Of a stretch of 58,129 nt of DNA, positions 51,374 to 58,129 are shown one piece after another (the stretch's first letter is position 1; every line of letters begins with the position of its first letter). Origin of the DNA: G025836975 sp049646585 (GTDB lineage: Bacteria > Pseudomonadota > Gammaproteobacteria > Burkholderiales > Burkholderiaceae_B). Both the position numbers and the translations under genes were made by a program. Location of the stretch: assembly GCA_049646585.1 (NCBI GenBank), contig JBARWC010000072.1, forward strand, positions 1-58,129, written 5' to 3'. The notes under the pieces were generated by a model. The model was not told the DNA's origin. It did not search any database and worked only from the letters and a program-made list of their open reading frames with translations.

Positions 51374-51919
51374 ATGAGAACAATGATTTTGATGGGTCTT
51401 GCCGCGATCGGCATGGCAGCGGGCATATCGGCGCAGGCGGCGCAAGATCATGCGCCACACGCTGTGCTGGTGGCGCACGCCGGCCATGCGCACGGCCACG
51501 ACATGGGCCAGCATGCGCAGGCTTCGGCCCAGGCCAAGCTTTCGTCGACGCTGGCCGTGTCCGGCTGCTGGATACGTTCCTTGCCGGCTCCCGCGCCGTC
51601 GGCGGGCTACTTCCTGGTCAAGAATTCCGGCGACAAGCCCGCCAAGCTGCAGGCCGCTTCATCGGCCACCTACGGCATGATCATGCTGCACCAGACCACG
51701 CAGCACGACGGCATGAGCAAAATGTCCGAGACCCACGACATCGTCATTCCGGCGGGCGGCGAACTCGAGTTCAAGCCCGGCGGCTATCACGCCATGCTCG
51801 AAAAGCCCTCCGCCGCCCCGGCCATCGGCAGCAGCGTGGCCATGGATTTCCTGTTCGACAGCGGCGAAAAAGCCAGCGCCCAGTGCGAGGTCAAGCCGGC
51901 CAACGCCAAGACCCGCTGA
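51374..51919 (+). CDS. Periplasmic copper chaperone PCu(A)C family
   Basis: A Sec signal (MRTMILMGLAAIGMAAGISAQ, cut after AQA) precedes a His-rich stretch (HAPHAVLVAHAGHAHGHDM) and the PCu(A)C domain. The Cu(I) motif, His-x-n-Met-x-n-His-x-Met, is visible as MIMLHQTTQHDGMSKM and GGYHAML (near residues 100-142). These proteins deliver copper to the CuA site of cytochrome oxidase. No oxidase genes lie nearby. The added N-terminal His/Met region may bind more copper. 181 residues; ATG at 51374, with GTG just before it as another option. Confidence 0.88.
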   Translation: MRTMILMGLAAIGMAAGISAQAAQDHAPHAVLVAHAGHAHGHDMGQHAQASAQAKLSSTLAVSGCWIRSLPAPAPSAGYFLVKNSGDKPAKLQAASSATYGMIMLHQTTQHDGMSKMSETHDIVIPAGGELEFKPGGYHAMLEKPSAAPAIGSSVAMDFLFDSGEKASAQCEVKPANAKTR

Positions 51920-51928
51920 CGCCGGGCG

Positions 51929-52750
51929 TCAGGCCTGGCGTATCGATTCCAGAAAGCCGGCGACCGCCTGGTTGAAGGCTTTGGGATTGGCCAGGTTCAT
52001 GCCGTGCGAAGCCAGCGGAATCGTGATGCGGCTGGCATGGCCCAGGGTCTTTTCCAGCGCATCCAGCCGGCTGCCGTAGCGCGGCGGGCTATTGGCGCCG
52101 CCTACCAGCAGCACCGGGCATTGCAGCGCGCTGACGCGATTCATATCCACCGGCTGGCGGGCCTCATGCAGCTGCGAAAGCAGGGTGTAGGCATTGTCCT
52201 TGACCATGGTCTTGAACCAGCTCACCATCTGCTTCCACGTGCCCGGCCCATTGACCGCGTCGACGAAGGAGGCCAGCGCGCCTTCGATGTCCCCGCCTTG
52301 CAACTGCCGCAAGACCTCGCCATGAAAGGACGGGGCCGGAAGCTCTCCCCCCAGCTCGAATCCCGGGTCGGCCAGGATAAGGCTGCGTGCCAGCCCAGGG
52401 TTGGAGCAGGCCAGCTCCAGCGCCACCTGGGCTCCGCGCGAGTGCCCCAGGATGTGGATGGGCCGGCCGCCGCCGATATGCTCGATGAAGGCGGCCAGGT
52501 CGCGCACGTGGCGTGCAATGCTGAAGCTGGCGTCTTCGGTGGTGAACGCGGCGGGCCAGTAGCCGCGCAGGCTGGGGGCCACCAGCCGGTACTGCGCCGA
52601 CAGCGCGGGAAATTGCCAGCGCCAGTAGCGGTAGTCGCACAATGAGCCATGAATCAGCAGTAGCGCTTCGCCGTCGCCCGCCTCGATGTAGTGCAGAGGG
52701 TGGTCCGGATGGGAAAAATCGCGTTGCGGAAGTTCAAGATTGGAAGGCAT
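51929..52750 (-). CDS. Alpha/beta hydrolase
   Basis: The 273-residue enzyme shows EALLLIHGSLCDYRYWRWQ (oxyanion HG motif, near residue 30), the nucleophile elbow in ILGHSRGAQVALEL (Ser near 105) and the late His in ASHGMNLANPKAF. There is no signal peptide, so it is cytoplasmic. The substrate is unknown. It lies nine bases after the ABC ATPase gene on the same strand, so it is probably the last gene of the transcript that continues from cpoB. An esterase acting on the ligand imported by that ABC system would fit, but this is inference. Confidence 0.85.
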   Translation of the reverse strand: MPSNLELPQRDFSHPDHPLHYIEAGDGEALLLIHGSLCDYRYWRWQFPALSAQYRLVAPSLRGYWPAAFTTEDASFSIARHVRDLAAFIEHIGGGRPIHILGHSRGAQVALELACSNPGLARSLILADPGFELGGELPAPSFHGEVLRQLQGGDIEGALASFVDAVNGPGTWKQMVSWFKTMVKDNAYTLLSQLHEARQPVDMNRVSALQCPVLLVGGANSPPRYGSRLDALEKTLGHASRITIPLASHGMNLANPKAFNQAVAGFLESIRQA

Positions 52751-52759
52751 GGCTGTGGT

Positions 52760-53551
52760 TCAGGGTTGGATCAGGTCGTCGACCAGGACATTGGCGTAGC
52801 CCAGGCTGCAGGGCTCGACGCGGGCCCGGACCTGGAAGGCCTGGGCGATGGAGGCGGGGGTGATGACGGAGCGCGGCTCACCGGCGGCCAGCAGCCGCCC
52901 TTGGTGCAGCAGCAGGGCGGTGTCGGCGTAGCGCAAGGCGATGTTCAGGTCGTGCACCACGATCAGCACCAGCAGCCCCTGATCGGCGGCCAGCCGCTTC
53001 AGCAGCAGCATGGCGTGGTGCTGGAAATTAAGGTCCAGCGAGGCCAGGGGTTCGTCCAGCAGCAGCACGGCGGGCTGGTCGGCCAGCGCCTGTGCCAGCC
53101 CGACCAATTGCTTTTGTCCGCCGGAAAGCTCGTCCAGGAAACGTGGACCAAGCTCGCGGATGCCCAGCGTGTCCAGCGCCGCGATGCCGCGCTCCATGGC
53201 GGCGGCCGTCGATAGGCCGCCGCGGGCGTGCAGGGCGACCAGCAGGGCCTCGGTGACCGTCAGGTGTATGGCTTCGGGCAGGAACTGAGGCAGGTAGCGA
53301 ATGGTGTCGGCGCGCACCCGGGCCGGCAGGCCGCGCAAGTCCTGCCCGTTCAGCGACAGGGTGTCGAAGCGGGCCGGAGCCAGTCCGGCGATGCTGCGAA
53401 GCAAAGTCGACTTGCCGCTGCCGTTTGGGCCCAGAAGGGCGACCAGGCCGCCGCTCAAGGCGGGGAGCGTCAGGCCTTGCAAAATGGGCTTGCCGCCCAG
53501 CTGGCACGACAGGCCTTCCACGCGCAGGATACGGGGTGCTGGGCTCTTCAT
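52760..53551 (-). CDS. ABC transporter ATP-binding protein, iron-siderophore/B12 type (FecE/BtuD-like)
   Basis: The 263-residue protein has Walker A LLGPNGSGKSTLLR (near residue 38), signature LSGGQKQLVGLAQAL, Walker B AVLLLDEPLASLD and the switch His in IVVHDLNIAL. This set and the length fit the ATPases of FecCD-type importers for ferric siderophores, heme or cobalamin. It starts three bases after the permease stop. No periplasmic binding protein gene is seen in the run. Confidence 0.92.
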   Translation of the reverse strand: MKSPAPRILRVEGLSCQLGGKPILQGLTLPALSGGLVALLGPNGSGKSTLLRSIAGLAPARFDTLSLNGQDLRGLPARVRADTIRYLPQFLPEAIHLTVTEALLVALHARGGLSTAAAMERGIAALDTLGIRELGPRFLDELSGGQKQLVGLAQALADQPAVLLLDEPLASLDLNFQHHAMLLLKRLAADQGLLVLIVVHDLNIALRYADTALLLHQGRLLAAGEPRSVITPASIAQAFQVRARVEPCSLGYANVLVDDLIQP

Positions 53552-53554
53552 GGG

Positions 53555-54598
53555 CTAGTGGACGCTGCGGCGCATCAGGGCGAGCATGAAGAAGGGGATG
53601 CCCACCAAGGTCGTGACGATGCCCACCGGCACCTCGAGCTGGCTGCTCGCCAGCTTGGCGGCAATCGATGCGCCGGCGAGTATGGCCGCGCCTATGCAGG
53701 CGCTGGCGGGCAGATACCATCGGTGGTCCTCGCCCCAGAGCCGTCTGGCGATATGCGGCGCGATCAGCCCGACGAAGCCGATGACGCCCACCAGGGCCAC
53801 CGCCAGCGCGGCCAGCACGCTGACGCGCAGCAGTGCGCCGCGCCGTATGCGTTGCGGATCGACGCCGAAGCTTGCCGCGCGATCATCGCCGAAACGCAAG
53901 GCGGTAAGCTGCCAGGCGCGGTGCAGGGAAAAGGGCAGAGTCAGGAGCAAGGCTGCCGCCATCATGGCCAGCTTGATCCAGTCGCTGCGCGCCAGGCTGC
54001 CCATCATCCAGAACACAAGATCCTGCAGGGATGATGCATTGGCGGTCAGTTGCACCAGTGACAGCAGGGCGTTGAAGGTGAATACCAGGGCGATGCCGAA
54101 CAGGATGATGGCCGCCGCGCCGATGCGCGCCCGCCGCGCGATGGCGTCCAGCAGCAGAGTGCACAGCAGGGCCAGGGCGAAAGCGTTGAAGATCAGGGCG
54201 TACTGGGTGGGCAGGAAGGGCAGGTGCCAGTCGAACACCAGGGTCACGCCCGCGCCCAGGGCGGCGGCCGACGATACACCCAGGGTAAAGGGGCTGGCCA
54301 GCGGGTTGTTCAGCACGGTCTGCATTTCGGCGCCGGCCAAGCCCAGCGCGGCGCCGACCAGCACCGCCATCAGGGCTTGAGGCAGGCGCAGGTTCCAAAC
54401 GATGGACAAGGTGACGGCGTCGGTCGAAGCGGGAAAAAAAACGGCCTGGACCAAGCGGCCCAGGCTTATGTCGGCAGGCCCCAGGGCCACGTCGATGGCG
54501 GCCAGGCAGGCGATGCCGGCCGCCAGCAGAGCCAGGAATGCCTTGCGGCGTCGCCACGACTGCTCATACGCCGCGCCGGCCGATGTCCTGGCGGGCAT
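53555..54598 (-). CDS. FecCD family ABC transporter permease
   Basis: About ten hydrophobic segments in 347 residues. RLPQALMAVLVGAALGLAGAEMQTVLNNPLASPFTLG (read in part) and GVIGFVGLIAPHIARRLWGEDHR are family signatures of BtuC/FhuB/FecD permeases for iron chelates and cobalamin. The ATG shares its first base with the stop of cpoB (TAATG), so translation of the importer is coupled to a cell-envelope gene. The substrate-binding protein must be encoded elsewhere. Confidence 0.92.
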   Translation of the reverse strand: MPARTSAGAAYEQSWRRRKAFLALLAAGIACLAAIDVALGPADISLGRLVQAVFFPASTDAVTLSIVWNLRLPQALMAVLVGAALGLAGAEMQTVLNNPLASPFTLGVSSAAALGAGVTLVFDWHLPFLPTQYALIFNAFALALLCTLLLDAIARRARIGAAAIILFGIALVFTFNALLSLVQLTANASSLQDLVFWMMGSLARSDWIKLAMMAAALLLTLPFSLHRAWQLTALRFGDDRAASFGVDPQRIRRGALLRVSVLAALAVALVGVIGFVGLIAPHIARRLWGEDHRWYLPASACIGAAILAGASIAAKLASSQLEVPVGIVTTLVGIPFFMLALMRRSVH

Positions 54599-55287
54599 TA
54601 CTGGAGCAGCTTGAGACGGCTCTTGGCGGTTTCTGCGGCCGAGGTCTGCGGGTAGTCCTTGACGATCTTCTGCAGGCTGTTCTTGGCGCCCGCCATGTCG
54701 TTCAGTTCGATCTGGCTGGCGGCGACGACCAGCAGGGCGTCGGGGGCGCGCGGGTCTTGCGGCGTCGCCTTGATCATGGCGTTCAGGCCCTGGATGGAGC
54801 CTTTGAAGTCTTTGCTGGCGTAGCGGCTGCTGCCTTGATAGAAGCGCGCTTCAGGGGCCAGTTGGCTGTTCGGATAGGCTTCCAGGAAGGTGGCGAAGCT
54901 GGATGCGGCCTCTTTGTACTTGCCGGAACGGAACAAGCCCATGGCCGCCTCGTAGGCGGCCTGCTCTTGCGGGTCGGCGACCTTGGCGGCGTTTCCACCC
55001 GACTGGTCCTGGCTGGAGCGCTTGTCGACGTCCGTACGCCAGTTCAGTTGTTCGAGCTGGCCGCGCATGCTGGCCATTTCGTGCTGCATGGTTTCCATTT
55101 GATCGGCCAACTGCAAGCGGGCCTGCCGGTTCTGCTCGGTCAGTTGCTTGATCTGCTCGCGCAGCTCCAGAATGGCGCGTCGCGCTTCGTCGTCGGAAAA
55201 AGCCTGTGCGGGGGCTGAAAATGCCAGGGGTAGAGCAATGCCGAGGGCTAGCACGGCGCTGTGCAGGGACTTGGAGTTGATGCTCAT
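54598..55287 (-). CDS. cpoB: Cell division coordinator CpoB (YbgF), Tol-Pal system
   Basis: CpoB is periplasmic and coordinates peptidoglycan synthesis with outer membrane constriction through TolA. A signal peptide ends in APAQA; a coiled coil (ILELREQIKQLTEQNRQARLQLADQM, in part) drives trimerisation; then TPR repeats (AYEAAMGLFRSGKYKEAASSFATFL and similar) fill the C-terminal half. The ATG at 55287 follows GGAA; an ATG at 55299 lies four codons upstream. 229 residues. It follows pal after a terminator-like hairpin, and its stop overlaps the next permease start. Confidence 0.92.
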   Translation of the reverse strand: MSINSKSLHSAVLALGIALPLAFSAPAQAFSDDEARRAILELREQIKQLTEQNRQARLQLADQMETMQHEMASMRGQLEQLNWRTDVDKRSSQDQSGGNAAKVADPQEQAAYEAAMGLFRSGKYKEAASSFATFLEAYPNSQLAPEARFYQGSSRYASKDFKGSIQGLNAMIKATPQDPRAPDALLVVAASQIELNDMAGAKNSLQKIVKDYPQTSAAETAKSRLKLLQ

Positions 55288-55300
55288 TTTCTGTTCCATT

Positions 55301-55338
55301 CAAATGAAAACGCCGCGGCGGAATGCCGCCACGGCGTT
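55301..55338 (-). terminator. Hairpin between pal and cpoB with a short T-run
   Basis: On the minus strand a 13-bp stem with one mismatch (55338-55326 and 55321-55309) is followed by TTTTCATTTG. It could end or attenuate transcription after pal, lowering expression of cpoB and the ABC genes after it. Confidence 0.55.
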
Positions 55339-55361
55339 GCAGGAAAAAGCCTGTTCAGATA

Positions 55362-55859
55362 TTAACGCTGATACACGATATCTGCACGACGGTTTTCAGC
55401 ATAGTCGGCTTCGGTGTTGCCCAGTGCCTTGGGGCGTTCCTTGCCGAAGCTGATGGCTTCGATCTGGTTGCTGTTCACGCCCAGCAAAGTCATCATGCGA
55501 GCGACGGCGTCGGAACGGCGCTGGCCCAGGGCCAGGTTGTATTCAGAGCCGCCACGGGCGTCGGCGTTGCCTTCGATGCGGATTTTTTGCTGCGCATGGC
55601 TGGTGAGGTAGGAAGAATGCATTTCCACCAGGCTGCGGTACTGGTCGGGGACGGTGTAGCTGTTGAAATCGAAATACACCGAGCGCTGTTGGGCGAGCGG
55701 GCTTTGCGGATTGAACGGGTCCATGACTTGACCCGCACTGGCCGAGCCGTTGCCGCTGCCAGAGCCGCTACCGGACTGGTCGAGAGGCACCGAGCTACAT
55801 GCAGCCAGGCCAGCTGCAAAGACGGCTATTGTGAGGGTTCTTGCGATGCGCGAGCTCAT
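55362..55859 (-). CDS. pal: Peptidoglycan-associated lipoprotein Pal
   Basis: Pal anchors the outer membrane to peptidoglycan. The signal ends with the lipobox LAAC, so the Cys near residue 21 is lipidated. A Ser/Gly-rich linker (SGSGSGSGNGSASAG) is followed by an OmpA-like domain: VYFDFNSYTVPDQYR, IRIEGNADARGGSEYNLALG and RRSDAVARMM, which contain the diaminopimelate-binding Asp and Arg. 165 residues, the usual size. Confidence 0.97.
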   Translation of the reverse strand: MSSRIARTLTIAVFAAGLAACSSVPLDQSGSGSGSGNGSASAGQVMDPFNPQSPLAQQRSVYFDFNSYTVPDQYRSLVEMHSSYLTSHAQQKIRIEGNADARGGSEYNLALGQRRSDAVARMMTLLGVNSNQIEAISFGKERPKALGNTEADYAENRRADIVYQR

Positions 55860-55892
55860 TTAAGTTCCTTTGAGAAAGAGTCACACTGAAAA

Positions 55893-57206
55893 TTAATTAG
55901 TAAATGGTCCCCAGGTCGGTTCGCGTACTTTGCCGTTAAGCGCTGAGAGCGTTTGACGTACGCGGCCATCAACAGAAGTAACAGCTAAAACACTACGGCC
56001 GCCTTGAACAGAACTATAAAGGATTTGCATTCCGTTCGGTGCAAAACTTGGTGACTCGTCATCGGGCCCTGCGGTCAGCAACTGTTCGGAACCGGACCCC
56101 ATGTTTTGTATTGCAACTCGGAAAGCACCATTTCTACGTGTAACGTACACCAGGTTGTTTCCATCGGGCGACAGGGCCGGTGAGATATTGTAACTACCAT
56201 TGAAGGTGATGCGTTGAGCATCCCCACCGCTTACGGGGACTTTGTAAATGTGCGGATTACCGCCACGGTCGCTGGTGAAAACCAGCGATCCGCCATCGGG
56301 GGAGAACTGGGGTTCGGTGTCGATCAGGGGCGAGCGCATGATGCGGCGCAGGCCGGATCCGTCGGCATTGATGGTGTAGATCTGCGAGATGCTGTCACGC
56401 GAAAGAACGATGGCCAGTTGCTTGCCGTCGGGCGACCAGGCCGGGGCGCTGTTGTTGCCCTTGAAGTTGGCCAGCGGGACGCGTTGGCCGGAGGCCAGGG
56501 TCTGTACATAGACCACCGGCTTGCCGGATTCGAAGCTTACGTAGGCCAGCCGCTTGCCGTCGGGCGACCAGGCGGGCGAGATAATCGACTGCTTGGAGCG
56601 CAACATGACTTGGGGATTTTGCCCGTCGGCGTCAGCAATTTGTAACTCATAACTGTTGCCTGTTTGCAACACATAAGCGATGCGCGTGGAAAAGACGCCG
56701 CGCACACCGGTGATTTTTTCGTAGATGCGGTCAGCGATCTGGTGGGAGATGCGGCGCAGCTCTTTTTCGGTGCCACTGAAGGAAACACCGTCCAGCTGCG
56801 TCTTGCGGACCGAGTCCACCAGGCGATAGCTGACGTTGTACTGGCCGCCCGATTGGGTGATGGAGCCATAGGCCAGGTAGTCCGCGCCCCGGTTGCGCCA
56901 TTCCTCGTAAGCGATGGAGCTTTCCAGGTTCAGGTTGCTGCCGGTGGCATTGATAAGGCGGAACTGGCCGGAGCGGGTGAGGTCGGCGCGTATGACTTCG
57001 GCAACCGCCTGGCCCTGTCCGTCGCCGGCGAAGTCGGCGATGGCGATGGGGTACTGGGTGGCACCCACACCGGAAATGTCGACGCGCAACTGGGCGCGGG
57101 CGGAACCCGGGGCAAGCAGGCTGGCGGCGGCTAGCGCCAGTATCCCGCAAGCCCAGACGCGCCATAGGCTGAACATGGCGGTTTTGGCTGGAGTGACGGC
57201 TGTCAT
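55893..57206 (-). CDS. tolB: Tol-Pal system protein TolB
   Basis: TolB is a periplasmic protein that links Pal to TolA. After the signal peptide (cut near ARA) comes an N-terminal alpha/beta domain (ISGVGATQYPIAIADFAG, residues ~43-60) and a six-bladed propeller from about residue 190, with repeated SPDGK/SPDGG turns (PAWSPDGKRLAYVS, PAWSPDGKQLAIVLS). It has 437 residues. AGGAG precedes the ATG at 57206. The order tolA-tolB-pal-cpoB is the conserved one. Confidence 0.97.
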   Translation of the reverse strand: MTAVTPAKTAMFSLWRVWACGILALAAASLLAPGSARAQLRVDISGVGATQYPIAIADFAGDGQGQAVAEVIRADLTRSGQFRLINATGSNLNLESSIAYEEWRNRGADYLAYGSITQSGGQYNVSYRLVDSVRKTQLDGVSFSGTEKELRRISHQIADRIYEKITGVRGVFSTRIAYVLQTGNSYELQIADADGQNPQVMLRSKQSIISPAWSPDGKRLAYVSFESGKPVVYVQTLASGQRVPLANFKGNNSAPAWSPDGKQLAIVLSRDSISQIYTINADGSGLRRIMRSPLIDTEPQFSPDGGSLVFTSDRGGNPHIYKVPVSGGDAQRITFNGSYNISPALSPDGNNLVYVTRRNGAFRVAIQNMGSGSEQLLTAGPDDESPSFAPNGMQILYSSVQGGRSVLAVTSVDGRVRQTLSALNGKVREPTWGPFTN

Positions 57207-57221
57207 ATCTACTATCTCCTG

Positions 57222-58129
57222 TTAATCATACATTCGGTAGTCGCCCTCGATTTCCGAGGGGTATTTGCCTGATGGCGGTTTGGGGAAGGGAGAGCAGGCT
57301 TGTATGCCCTTTCTGACCGCTTCGTCGAAACGTGGGTTCCCCGAGGAGCGCCTGATGTCGACTTTCTCGACAATGCCATTCGACTTGAGCTGTGCCCTAT
57401 ATTGTACCGTCGGGTTGCTGCTGCCTTGCTGGGGCGGGGTGTTATAGACCACGCGTGGGCGCACGCAAGCGCGAACCTGAGCGGCATAGCCGTTGTCGCT
57501 GCCTCCGCCGCCCGATTGGTTGCGGTCGGCGGTGCCGCCCGGGATGCCGGCGGCGCCCATTGCGTCGCTGCGCATGGCCTGGCGTATGGCTTCGCGCTTG
57601 GCTGCGGCGGCTTTCTCGGCAGCCTTCTTCTTTTCGGCCGCTTCCTTGGCTTTTTTCTCGGCAGCGGCTTTCTTTTCCGCAGCTTCCTTGGCTTCTTTTT
57701 CCTTGGCCGCCTTTTTCTCGGCAGCCGCCTTCTCAGCCGCGGCTTTCTCGGCGGCAGCCTTTTCAGCGGCGGCCTTCTCCGCCGCGGCTTTGGCGGCGGC
57801 CTCTTTCTTGGCGGCTTCTTCTTTCGCCTTCGCTTCTTCCTTGGCCTTCTTTTCAGCCGCTTTCTTTTCCGCCGCCGCTTTCTCGGCCGCTTCCTTGGCT
57901 TTCTTTTCTTCAGCCGCTTTTTTCTCGGCGGCGGCTTTTTCGGCTGCGGCTTTCTCAGCCGCCGCTTTTTCGGCGGCAGCCTTTTCCTTGGCGGCCTTTT
58001 CAGCGGCCTCCTGGGCGGCCTTTTCCTTGGCCTCGCGTTCCTTGCGGGCCTTTTCCAGCGCGATGTCCGGATCCACTTCCGGCTTGGGCGCCGGCGCCGG
58101 CGGCTTTTGCTCGGCCGGCGGTGGGGGGG
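57222..58129 (-). CDS. tolA: Tol-Pal system protein TolA (5' end missing)
   Basis: The frame is open to the window edge, so the N-terminal membrane anchor lies outside. The visible part begins with a Pro-rich stretch (PAPAPKPEVDPDIALEK), then a ~150-residue helical domain made of repeated A-A-A-E-K-A units, the rod that spans the periplasm. A Gly/Asn/Ser linker leads to the C-terminal domain (RACVRPRVVYNTP, then VEKVDIRRSSGNPRFDEAVRKGI), a TonB-like fold that binds TolB and Pal. The coding repeats of GCC/GAG/AAG are not a CRISPR or satellite. Confidence 0.95.
   Translation of the reverse strand, partial: PPPPAEQKPPAPAPKPEVDPDIALEKARKEREAKEKAAQEAAEKAAKEKAAAEKAAAEKAAAEKAAAEKKAAEEKKAKEAAEKAAAEKKAAEKKAKEEAKAKEEAAKKEAAAKAAAEKAAAEKAAAEKAAAEKAAAEKKAAKEKEAKEAAEKKAAAEKKAKEAAEKKKAAEKAAAAKREAIRQAMRSDAMGAAGIPGGTADRNQSGGGGSDNGYAAQVRACVRPRVVYNTPPQQGSSNPTVQYRAQLKSNGIVEKVDIRRSSGNPRFDEAVRKGIQACSPFPKPPSGKYPSEIEGDYRMYD

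Noticed and set aside
57600..58060. Repeated units resembling a CRISPR or satellite array
   Set aside because: The repeats are in frame and encode the A-A-E-K rod of TolA; there are no unique spacers.

Overview
The window looks like a chromosomal segment of a betaproteobacterium of the family Alcaligenaceae (Bordetella / Achromobacter / Pusillimonas type). This is inferred from the high GC content, the gene order riboflavin synthesis-nusB-thiL-pgpA-pncC-pyrF, and five separate periplasmic receptors of the Bug (tripartite tricarboxylate) family, which is expanded in that family. No rRNA, tRNA, CRISPR array or insertion sequence was found. No gap between genes exceeds 300 bases; the largest, 34406-34697, holds the ahpC promoter.

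Layout. 1-5084: housekeeping run with the 3' end of ribBA, ribH, nusB, thiL, pgpA and pncC on the plus strand, then pyrF and dgkA on the minus strand. 5205-7359: the groES-groEL operon with its own terminator, vegetative promoter and a perfect CIRCE operator. 7460-8938: small accessory genes (GNAT, GFA-type zinc protein, DinJ-type antitoxin followed by a truncated YafQ toxin). 9010-13776: MFS transporter, Bug receptor, M20 amidohydrolase and a stand-alone ATP-grasp ligase, all on the plus strand. 13793-14048: a DUF3079 gene behind an 18-bp palindrome.

14137-24370: a complete aromatic-acid catabolic cluster related to the phthalate 4,5-dioxygenase pathway. On the minus strand, from the divergent promoter: Rieske oxygenase, 4,5-dihydroxyphthalate-decarboxylase-like protein, flavin/[2Fe-2S] reductase, Bug receptor, FAD monooxygenase, Gfo/Idh/MocA dihydrodiol dehydrogenase and MarR regulator. 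On the plus strand: a fumarylacetoacetase-family hydrolase and an extradiol (VOC) dioxygenase. Together they could take up a carboxylated aromatic, dihydroxylate it, restore the aromatic ring, decarboxylate, hydroxylate again, cleave the ring and hydrolyse the product. The true substrate is not evident. Two copies of a 12-bp operator lie in the divergent promoter.

24509-34405: glycine-zipper lipoprotein, Bug receptor with a GntR/FCD regulator, a LysR / enolase-superfamily / Bug catabolic module, a cyanophycin-synthetase-like protein whose Mur-ligase half is short and degenerate, a CynX-type MFS exporter and an EamA exporter. 34629-38217: ahpC-ahpF peroxide defence and meso-diaminopimelate dehydrogenase. 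38293-45452: AsmA-family protein, a Pmp3-like peptide and a complete BMP-type nucleoside ABC importer operon. 45456-50868: aldo/keto reductase, Bug receptor, CaiB-type CoA-transferase, HMG-CoA-lyase-family enzyme and a divergent LysR. 50863-51919: hotdog thioesterase and a PCu(A)C copper chaperone. 51929-58129, all minus strand: tolA (5' end outside the window), tolB, pal and cpoB, followed in the same direction and with one-base coupling by a FecCD-type permease, its ATPase and an alpha/beta hydrolase.

All calls come from reading the translated sequence; no database search was run. Where several start codons were possible, the choice and its reason are stated in the entry.
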